From NCBI GenBank assembly GCA_964035575.1, contig OZ037854.1, positions 1,550,001 to 1,614,000 on the forward strand: a stretch of DNA of 64,000 nucleotides, in the 5' to 3' direction. Made by a program: the position numbers and the translations under genes. A model generated the notes under the pieces. That model saw nothing but the letters and a program-made list of their open reading frames with translations, did no database searches and had not been told where the DNA came from. The stretch comes from Rhynchopus sp. YZ270_cl-10 (lineage: Eukaryota > Euglenozoa > Diplonemea > Diplonemida > Diplonemidae). Of this stretch, positions 56,948-64,000 are shown one piece after another; the stretch's first letter is position 1, and each line of letters begins with the position of its first letter.

Positions 56948-57024
56948 ATAGTTGAGGAAGTACAACGCCCCAGATCCTGAAAATGGGCACAAAAAAGAGA
57001 ATCCAATCGATCCAAAAAAGTAGG

Positions 57025-57096
57025 CACCCGCCGTGGGGATCGAACCCACGACCATTGGATTAAAAGTCCAACGCTCTACCGCTGAGCTAGGCGGGC
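57025..57096 (-). tRNA. tRNA-Lys (UUU), unit 3
   Basis: Unit 3 copy of 2861..2932. Confidence 0.96.
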
Positions 57097-57208
57097 ATTC
57101 GTTTTAAAGGAAAGAGTGATTTCAAGGCTTGTTGCGTTCTTGAAAAAAACTGACAAAAAGACGAACAGAAAGTGCCCCAAGTACGTCTCCTTGAGGGACA
57201 TTTATCAG

Positions 57209-57280
57209 GGGCGTTTAGCTCAGTGGTAGAGCGCCCGTTCTGCATACGGGAGGCCGAGGGTTCGAACCCCTCAATGTCCA
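57209..57280 (+). tRNA. tRNA-Ala (UGC), C33, unit 3
   Basis: Unit 3 copy of 3045..3116. Confidence 0.95.
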
Positions 57281-57333
57281 TTTTTTTGCCTTATTTTGTT
57301 GATTATTTTTTGGTTGGGCCAGTTAACACACAA

Positions 57334-57994
57334 AAATATGAACTGGCACCATTGTGCAGTGCCTGCGATGAGGATGTGTGTGATGGTCCAATTGGCGAGT
57401 CTGATGTCATAATGTGTTCAGGAACATCCAAATGACCCATTTTCCCAACGTTTTCACATTTTTGAGCATTTTGCTATTACGCAATAGTGGTACAATAGGC
57501 ATTTTACTGGGTCATTTTAACCAACTCTATCAGGACACTTCTGATGCTCCAATTGGCGATTCTGACCTCATAATGGCTTCATGAGCAGCCGAATAACCCG
57601 TTTTCCAAATATTTTCACATTTTTGAACATTTTGCCATTCGTGGAATGGTGGCACAAAAGTCATTTTACTGGGTCATTTTCGCCAACTCGATCAGGGGAC
57701 ACTTCTGGTGCTCCAATTTGCGGTTCTGACCTCATAATGGATTCAAGAGCACCCAAATAACCCATTTTCCCAACGTTTTCACATTTTAGACTATTTTTGC
57801 TATTGCGGAATGGCAGTACAATAGGCAGTTTACTGGGTCATTTTCGCCAACTCGATCAGGATACTTCTGATGCTCTAATCACATCGTTTAACCTCATAAT
57901 GCATTCAGGAGCACCCAAATAACCCATTTTCCCAATGTTTTCGCATTTTTGACCATTTTGCTGTTGCAGAGTATCAGTAAGATGAGGTCATGCA
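57334..57994. repeat. 165-bp satellite array A, unit 3
   Basis: Unit 3 copy of 3170..3830. Confidence 0.85.
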
Positions 57995-58067
57995 AATACA
58001 GTTTTGTGCACAACAGAAAAAAAATAGTGTGTACCCCAGGTTGGCGATTCCTTTCGTCATTATTGTC

Positions 58068-58140
58068 GGTCGTGTAGCTCAGTCGGTAGAGCATTGGTCT
58101 AATAAGCCAACGGTCCCAGGTTCGAGCCCTGTCACGACCA
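58068..58140 (+). tRNA. tRNA-Ile (AAU), unit 3
   Basis: Unit 3 copy of 3903..3975. Confidence 0.96.
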
Positions 58141-58218
58141 ATACTTTTTCTACTACTTTGACTTTGACCTGTTCAAAAAATGTTGGCCGTGTAAAAAATA
58201 TGCATACCCTAAAACAAG

Positions 58219-58225
58219 GCCTCTT

Positions 58226-58274
<49 letters not shown>

Positions 58275-58291
58275 AATCCCAGGTGGAGGCA
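58219..58291 (+). tRNA. tRNA-Phe (GAA), unit 3
   Basis: Unit 3 copy of 4056..4128. Confidence 0.96.
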
Positions 58292-58913
58292 CTTCTCTTT
58301 TTTCCCCTCAACTCTAATAACAATTTTCAATGTGCGCTGTGCTACTACATTGGAAAAGTGCGCTGTGCTACTACATCCCAATTTTTTGGACGAAAATTTT
58401 TTGGTATGTTGGGTGCACAGCGCAGACCCCGATATGGGCGCACAGAACACCCCCCCATTGTGGGCGCACAGAACAGGCCCTCCGTTGTGGGCGCACAGCT
58501 CACTGTGTGCTGTGCAAAGTTTCAGCATATGGCTTCTGGCAACAAAAACTTAAAAAAAATTTTGGCCGAAAATTATTTTTTGGCCTGCAATCAGGTTGAG
58601 CTGAGATGCTATGTAACATGTAAGTCAGTCAGTCTGTTTCATGTTCCCACTGATCAAAGTTCGTTCGAGATGGAAAGGACTGAAAAGGAAGCAAATGTTA
58701 AGGAATCCCCACCCATTTCCGCATGTGCTTCCGGCAACAAAAACTGATTGCTCCGGGATTTGATTTTGGTACCATTTTTCACCAAATCCAAAAAAATTGG
58801 CAGAGTAGCACAGCCGCAAACGTTAGCATTATGACACGTGTTTGCGGATGTGCTCTCACCCCCAAAAAAAATGGGCAATACAAGGCCAAAAAACAAACGC
58901 ACAAAAAGAAGTG
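58292..58913. repeat. GCGCACAG repeat spacer, unit 3
   Basis: Unit 3 copy of 4129..4772, of the unit 2 type. No gene is seen. Confidence 0.6.
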
Positions 58914-58987
58914 TACACCTATCCGGGTTTGAACCGGAGACCTCCTCGGTGTTAACGAGGCGTCATAACCAACTAGACCATAGGTGC
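58914..58987 (-). tRNA. tRNA-Val (AAC), unit 3
   Basis: Unit 3 copy of 4773..4846. Confidence 0.95.
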
Positions 58988-59108
58988 TGACATTTATATG
59001 GTTCGTAGAAACGAGATGGTGTGTGCATTCACCACCCAAAACCCAAAACTGTGTCAAAATAAAAAAAATTTTGGACAGAAGAAAATGGGAATATGGGTAC
59101 AAAACGAA

Positions 59109-59180
59109 GGCTTAGTGGTCTAGTGGCATGATTCTCGCTTTGGGTGCGAGAGGTCCAGGGTTCGATTCCCTGCTGAGCCC
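59109..59180 (+). tRNA. tRNA-Pro (UGG), unit 3
   Basis: Unit 3 copy of 4968..5039. Confidence 0.96.
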
Positions 59181-59287
59181 CTCTTTTTTTCAAGTTTTTG
59201 TGTCACAGATTTTTTGTCAGAAAAACAAATTGTGAAAAAAACTGATCCCTTGAAAAATTGATTCTGGACAATAGAAGGAAAAAAGTG

Positions 59288-59369
59288 TGACAGGAGTGGG
59301 GTTTGAACCCACGCCTCCGAAGAGAAAGGAACTTGAGTCCTCCGCCTTAGACCTCTCGGCCATCCTGCC
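59288..59369 (-). tRNA. tRNA-Leu (CAA), unit 3
   Basis: Unit 3 copy of 5147..5228. Confidence 0.95.
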
Positions 59370-59471
59370 TTGCCAACAGATTTATATTAGAAATGAAATG
59401 AGAATGATGAGAAAGGACAACCAAAACAGAGCAAAAGGAAAAACAGAAAAAAACACAACACATAAAAAGAA

Positions 59472-59543
59472 TTCCCCGGCCGGGAATTGAACCCGGGTCT
59501 TCCGCGTGACAGGCGGAAATACTGACCTCTATACTACCGAGGA
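59472..59543 (-). tRNA. tRNA-Asp (GUC) copy 1, unit 3
   Basis: Unit 3 copy of 5331..5402. Confidence 0.96.
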
Positions 59544-59631
59544 TACAATGAAGCCTGTTTTTAAAAAGAATGCGTCCAGAGAAAGTCTTCAATCACACCG
59601 AATCTGAAAAATAAAAAACAAAGAAAAGAAT

Positions 59632-59704
59632 TACCCCATGTGGGACTCGAACCCACAACCTTTGGATTAGAAGTCCAACGCGCTATCCATTGCGCCAATG
59701 GGGC
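59632..59704 (-). tRNA. tRNA-Arg (UCU), unit 3
   Basis: Unit 3 copy of 5491..5563. Confidence 0.96.
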
Positions 59705-59795
59705 TTGTTTCATATTCTTTTCTTGTTTTAAGGAAGTGTCCCTTCACAGTCAACACCACCTGTAAAAATTGTGAAGGAAATTCAAAAATGAAAAG

Positions 59796-59868
59796 TACAA
59801 CTAGCTGGGATTGAACCAGCGATCTTCCGCGTGTAAGGCGGACGTCCTAACCACTAGACGATAGCTGC
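59796..59868 (-). tRNA. tRNA-Val (UAC), unit 3
   Basis: Unit 3 copy of 5656..5728. Confidence 0.95.
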
Positions 59869-59969
59869 CCAAACTTAGTGAGATGTTGGCAAGGGTCTGA
59901 CCAACTTTTTTTTGGTGTGCAAAAAATTTTTTTCAAGTCAAAAAAATGGGTTCACTGAAAAAGGTTTTC

Positions 59970-60042
59970 TAGCAGAGATAGGTTTCGATCCTATGACCTG
60001 TGGGTTATGAGCCCACCGCGCTGACCACTGCGCCACTCTGCT
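59970..60042 (-). tRNA. Initiator tRNA-Met (CAU), unit 3
   Basis: Unit 3 copy of 5830..5902. Confidence 0.96.
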
Positions 60043-60092
60043 TCTAATTACTTCCAACGATGTTTTCTACATGCCCAGCTTAAAAAAGGCTA

Positions 60093-60163
60093 TGCGACCG
60101 CCGGGAATCGAACCCGGGTCGAACCCTTGGGAGGGGTCCATCATGCCACTAGACCACGGTCGC
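60093..60163 (-). tRNA. tRNA-Gly (CCC), unit 3
   Basis: Unit 3 copy of 5953..6023. Confidence 0.95.
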
Positions 60164-60189
60164 CTTATCAAGGGATAAAAGGGCTCGAC

Positions 60190-60262
60190 GCTCTCGTGGC
60201 CTAGTGGTTAAGGCACAGGTCTTATGAGCCTGGGATCGCGGGTTCAAACCCCGCCGGGAGCA
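60190..60262 (+). tRNA. tRNA-Ile (UAU), unit 3
   Basis: Unit 3 copy of 6050..6122. Confidence 0.93.
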
Positions 60263-60344
60263 AAGCCTTTTTTTTGTTCTGTGAAACACTGTTCATTCCT
60301 CCTGTTCTTTCGATGACTCCTCCAGAAGTTGCAAAGGAACAGTA

Positions 60345-60426
60345 GCGGACGTATCCAAGTGGTTACGGAGGTGCACTCGAAATGCATTGGGCTCTGCCCG
60401 CGCAGGTTCAAATCCTGCCGTCCGCG
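60345..60426 (+). tRNA. tRNA-Ser (CGA), unit 3
   Basis: Unit 3 copy of 6203..6284. Confidence 0.96.
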
Positions 60427-60481
60427 TTATTGTCTTTTTGCTGTGTAGGGGGAACCCTGTACATTCCATACATCTCAAATA

Positions 60482-61107
60482 GCCCAAATAAATTTTCACT
60501 GGGAGTAAGTGATTAGGGCTGATTAGGGATGTGTGATGCTCCAATTTGCGGTTACGACTTCATAATGGATTCAGGAGCATCCAAACATCCCATTTTCCCG
60601 TTAGTTTCCCATTTTTGACGATCTGGCTATTGCAGAATAGAGGTGAAAATGACATTTTGCTGGGTCATTTTCGCGAACTCGATTAGGGCACTTCTGATGC
60701 TCTAATTTGCGGTTACAACCTCATAATGAATTCAGGAGCATCCGAATGACCCATTATCCCAACGTTTTCACATTTTGGACGATCTTGCTATTGCGGAGTA
60801 TCCGGTGGAAAATCGGAAAATTCCATGTGTACCGTGTTTCACTGGGAGTAAGTGATTAGGACATGTGTGATGCTCCAATTTGCGGTTCCGACCTCATGAT
60901 GGCTTCAGGAGCATCCAAATAACCCGTTTTCCCAACGTTTTCGCATTTTTGACCAGTTGGGCTGTTGCGGAATAGCAGGTAAAAACGGTCATTTTGGCCA
61001 CCTCAATTAGGGCACTTCTGATGCTCCAATCAAATCGTCCGACCTCATAATGGGTTCGGGAGCACCCAAATAACACATATTCCCAACGTTTTCGCGTTTT
61101 TGATCCT
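60482..61107. repeat. 165-bp satellite array B, unit 3
   Basis: Unit 3 copy of 6340..6965. Confidence 0.85.
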
Positions 61108-61156
61108 GTGTGAGCAATCCAGAACAACTTTCTGCTTCAGTAAAAAAAAGTAAAAA

Positions 61157-61275
61157 GGATTCAAGCACCCGGACTTCCCAGCTGGTCACCCACGCCAGTA
61201 CTATCCAGGCCTGCTGGTGCTTAACTTCTCAAATCAGGCGGGATGAGGTGTATTCACCAGAGTATGGCCGAATCC
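61157..61275 (-). rRNA. 5S ribosomal RNA, copy 1, unit 3
   Basis: Unit 3 copy of 7015..7133. Confidence 0.96.
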
Positions 61276-61359
61276 AATACTGAGTCATGATGGACAACAT
61301 GTGAACAGGTTGTTTGTGACCTAACAACGAACCAGAAATAGGACAGTGAACAAAAAACA

Positions 61360-61432
61360 AGGCACTAGAGGGGATCGAACCCTCGACCTCTCGCTTACTG
61401 GGCGAGCGCTCTAACCACTGAGCTATAGCGCC
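61360..61432 (-). tRNA. tRNA-Thr (AGU), C33, unit 3
   Basis: Unit 3 copy of 7218..7290. Confidence 0.95.
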
Positions 61433-61553
61433 ATGCTTTCTCTCCATCTTCTTTTCTTTGAAGGGGGTCTTTTGAAATGTACAGAGCACGCATCAAAAAT
61501 TTCCTTCATACCTCCGCGATGGTGAAAAAATTTTTAACGAAGGAGCCTAGTAA

Positions 61554-61635
61554 GGCGAGGTGGCCGAGTGGTCTAAGGCGCTACGTTCAGGTCGTAGTCT
61601 CTTCGGGGGCGTGAGTTCAAACCTCACCCTCGTCA
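61554..61635 (+). tRNA. tRNA-Leu (CAG), unit 3
   Basis: Unit 3 copy of 7412..7493. Confidence 0.96.
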
Positions 61636-61713
61636 CTTTTTCTTCGTTGTGTGATCACTTAAAAGCCTATTTCGGCCCAAAGCTTGTTGTTTTAAAGAAG
61701 CATCATAATTGTG

Positions 61714-61785
61714 GGGCTCTTAGCTCAGTGGAAGAGCGCCCGTTCCGCATACGGGAGGCCGAGAGTTCGAACCTCTCAGGGTCCA
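61714..61785 (+). tRNA. tRNA-Ala (CGC), C33, unit 3
   Basis: Unit 3 copy of 7572..7643. Confidence 0.95.
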
Positions 61786-61862
61786 CAGTTTTTTTTTCCC
61801 CTGTTTTGTTTCTCCTGTGTAAATTGGTTCTCAGAGCTTTCACACCTTGCTCCCTAAAATGT

Positions 61863-61934
61863 GGCTGTTTAGCTCAGTGGTAGAGCACATCATCCGTAAT
61901 GATGGGGTCGTGGGTTCAATCCCCACAGCGGCCT
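61863..61934 (+). tRNA. tRNA-Thr (CGU), C33, unit 3
   Basis: Unit 3 copy of 7721..7792. Confidence 0.94.
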
Positions 61935-62041
61935 AGGTTTTTTTCAGAGCTCCCCAAGAATTTCCAACCTAACTTGGGGTTTGTGGGTTTGCGGTCACTG
62001 GTGCACACATGGCCTGTGGACGGGCAGGGACAAAAAAAATT

Positions 62042-62371
62042 GGGTGCTTGCGTTGTGTGCTGGATCGGGACCACCAGTAAACTGGCAATCCCACATCCAG
62101 TTCTAATATTTGAAGTGTGAAATAGAACGCAATCGGAAGATTAGTTTACACGAATGTAAGAATAATATCGTCATGGTAATATTCTGTACAGATTGTACGG
62201 GATTTACTATCATATGAGAGTAGTCCGTCGCAGGCCACATCGGGCCCGCAACATGACCGGTCTTCACACAAAATTGTAAAAGAATTTTCCTTGGAAAAAA
62301 TGTCTTTTTCAAGTTTTTGTTGTTGCTGAACGAGTTGTTTGGTTTCGAAGTAGCACACTAACTTAGCACCC
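62042..62371 (-). ncRNA. RNA-A', unit 3
   Basis: Unit 3 copy of 7900..8229; paired ends kept. Confidence 0.75.
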
Positions 62372-62394
62372 AAACATGCAGCAAACATCGGAAT

Positions 62395-62430
62395 ACAAGA
62401 CAGGGTCGTCTTGTTGGAGGTGGGTCAGGG
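62395..62430 (-). promoter_or_regulatory. Type-2 promoter of RNA-A', unit 3
   Basis: Unit 3 copy of 8253..8288. Confidence 0.8.
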
Positions 62431-62481
62431 TCTGGACATCCTCAAATGTGCACACCTAATACAACAGAAGAAAAGGAAAAA

Positions 62482-62600
62482 GGATTCAAGCACCCGGACT
62501 TCCCAGCTGGTCACCCACGCCAGTACTATCCAGGCCTGCTGGTGCTTAACTTCTCAAATCAGGCGGGATGAGGTGTATTCACCAGAGTATGGCCGAATCC
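62482..62600 (-). rRNA. 5S ribosomal RNA, copy 2, unit 3
   Basis: Unit 3 copy of 8340..8458. Confidence 0.95.
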
Positions 62601-62655
62601 AATAATAGGTCTGGATAGAAAAGCTGGGAAGACTTATTACCAGTCCGTTTTTACC

Positions 62656-62712
62656 TGAGAAGTTAGACACCTCCAAGCCTGGATAGTACTGGCGCGGGTG
62701 ACCAACTGGATA
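62656..62712 (+). pseudogene. 5S rRNA fragment, unit 3
   Basis: Unit 3 copy of 8514..8570. Confidence 0.75.
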
Positions 62713-62801
62713 AATACACCGAAAAATAGATCTAAATTGTCAGACCGGTTCTTAGCTGTGCGCATCCATAAAAAACTAAAAAAATACTTGCGTCAGAAAA
62801 T

Positions 62802-62866
62802 CCTAGTGTGTTGTACCGTGGTCCGATATTCTTTCGGTCCCGGGTTCAACACCTGAGACAGATAAT
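62802..62866 (+). pseudogene. tRNA-like remnant, unit 3
   Basis: Unit 3 copy of 8660..8724. Confidence 0.3.
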
Positions 62867-62971
62867 ATATTTTGACTTTTTCAGATTTTTCTCATTTTTT
62901 TGTCTCCTCACTCTTTCTGAGAATCTTCAAAATTGTCAAAAGTGAGAAATTTTTGGGAAAATGGCATATTT

Positions 62972-64000
62972 AGGGGCTCCTGAATCCATTATGAGGTCAG
63001 ATGAATCAATCTGAGCATCACACATATCCTAATAGACAAAATGTCCGTTTATCAAAATACCTGAAAATGCCTCTTTATCCTATCTAAGGATGTCAGAAAC
63101 CCTTAAAAGTGCAAAAATCTTGGGAATATAGGGTTTTTGGGCCATTCTGAATCCATTGCGGGGTCGGACGATTTGATTGGAGCATCAGAAGTATCCTAAT
63201 CGGTAAAATGTCGCAAAAATATGGGCAAAATGCCTTTATACCCTATCTAAGCAATTAGAATGTGCTCTAAAACGCAAAAATCTTGGGAATATGGGGTTTT
63301 TGGGCACATCTGAGTTCATTGCGGGGTCGTACGATCAGATCTGAGCATCACATAATGTCTAGAATTTTACAGGTGCAACAAACACCTGTATTTTGGTGTA
63401 ACATGCATATAACCATATCTGAATACCTTAAATTTGCACGAAAATGCAAAAATCTTGGGAATATGGGTTTTTTGGGCACATCTGAGTCAATTGCGGGGTC
63501 GCACGATCAGATCCGAGCATCACACAATACCTAGAATTTCAACTATGCAATAAACATGTCTATTTTGGGTAAAATGGCTAATAACCACATGTAAGTAGCT
63601 TAAAAATGCTCTAAAATGCAATAATCTTGGGAATATGGGGTTTTTGGGCACATTTGAGTTCATTGCGGGGTCGCACGATCAGATCCGAGTATCACACAAT
63701 GTCTAGAATTTCAAAAAAGCAACAATCACATGTATTTTGGTGTAAAATGCATATAACCATATCTGAATGTCTCAAATACGCATGAAAATGAAGAAATCTT
63801 GGGTATATAGGGTTTTTGGGCACATCTGAGTCAATTGCGGGGTCGTACGGTCAGATCCGAGCATCAGACAATGTCTAGAATTTTAGCTATGCAACAAACA
63901 CCTGTATATTGGGTAAAATGGCTAATAATCATATCTAAATGGCTCATATATGCTCGAAAATGCAAAAATCTTGGGAATGTGGGGTTTTTGGACATTTTTG
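62972..64000. repeat. 165-bp satellite, inverted array C, unit 3 (cut by window end)
   Basis: Unit 3 copy of 8830 onward. Near 63714 and 63900 it matches the unit 2 variants (TTTCAAAAAAGCAACAATC). No gene is seen. Confidence 0.85.

Larger units (their letters stand above)
54153..64000. repeat. RNA-gene tandem unit 3 (partial)
   Basis: The first 9.8 kb of a third unit, cut by the window end inside the inverted 165-bp satellite. It includes the left tRNA block, two 5S genes and RNA-A'. Its sequence is a mosaic of unit-1-like and unit-2-like variants. Confidence 0.97.

Noticed and set aside
1-64000. Many open frames of 60-157 codons on both strands
   Set aside because: They run through tRNA, 5S and satellite sequence, overlap in several frames, repeat with the units and show no domain or codon bias. 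No protein-coding gene is supported.

Overview
The window is eukaryotic and reads as a tandem array of one large non-coding-RNA unit. The organism is most likely a diplonemid (Euglenozoa). The main evidence is the spliced-leader (SL) RNA genes: their exon opens ACCAACGATTT, contains GCTACAGTTTCTGTACTTC and ends CATTG before a GTATGG donor, which closely resembles the diplonemid spliced leader as I remember it. Supporting signs are a 5S rRNA of euglenozoan type, a U6 RNA with a kinetoplastid-like 5' stem, a tRNA-Tyr with an 11-nt intron, and short divergent U1, U2, U4 and U5 snRNAs. I find no protein-coding gene; the open frames are short and accidental.

Three units lie head to tail: unit 1 at 1..25662 (25,662 bp), unit 2 at 25663..54152 (28,490 bp) and the first 9.8 kb of unit 3 at 54153..64000. 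Each full unit has the same order. (a) A left tRNA block of 27 genes (about 46..7792 of unit 1) holds two arrays of a ~165-bp satellite and one 5S gene. (b) A candidate ncRNA here called RNA-A' (minus strand) is followed by a second 5S gene. (c) About 6 kb of satellite follows: inverted 165-bp repeats, a 401-bp tandem duplication and a G/C-tract-rich spacer. (d) A cluster of SL RNA genes (7 in unit 1, 5 in unit 2) has U6 inside it, then the 7SL SRP RNA, then RNA-A (a diverged, oppositely oriented copy of RNA-A'). (e) A spliceosomal block carries U2 and U4 (minus) and U5 and U1 (plus), then two 5S genes flanking another candidate RNA (RNA-B). (f) A right tRNA block has 21 genes. One unit therefore has 48 tRNA genes covering 45 of the 46 usual eukaryotic cytosolic isoacceptors (only Leu-UAA was not found), four 5S genes and all five major spliceosomal snRNAs, plus SL RNA and 7SL.

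Two promoter classes can be read by comparing upstream regions. SL, U1, U2, U4 and U5 share a CTTCCC-type element that starts about 46 nt before the RNA. U6, 7SL, RNA-A and RNA-A' share a CCCTGACCCACCTCC element joined to the palindrome ACAAGACA-N4-TGTCTTGT, ending 24 nt before the RNA start. The same element predicts RNA-B. tRNA and 5S genes are followed by T-runs, as expected for RNA polymerase III.

The units differ in informative ways. Unit 2 has two DNA-transposon-like insertions. One is 2,168 bp with long terminal inverted repeats and a 9-bp target duplication; the other is 1,598 bp with an 8-bp duplication and splits a tRNA-Asp gene. Unit 2 has also lost exactly one 872-bp SL interval. 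A 25-bp minisatellite has 6, 5 and 7 copies in units 1, 2 and 3. Unit 3 is a mosaic of unit-1-like and unit-2-like sequence. The tRNAs show two unusual patterns: C33 instead of U33 in nine isoacceptors, and G1-U72 in all Arg, Lys and Val isoacceptors.
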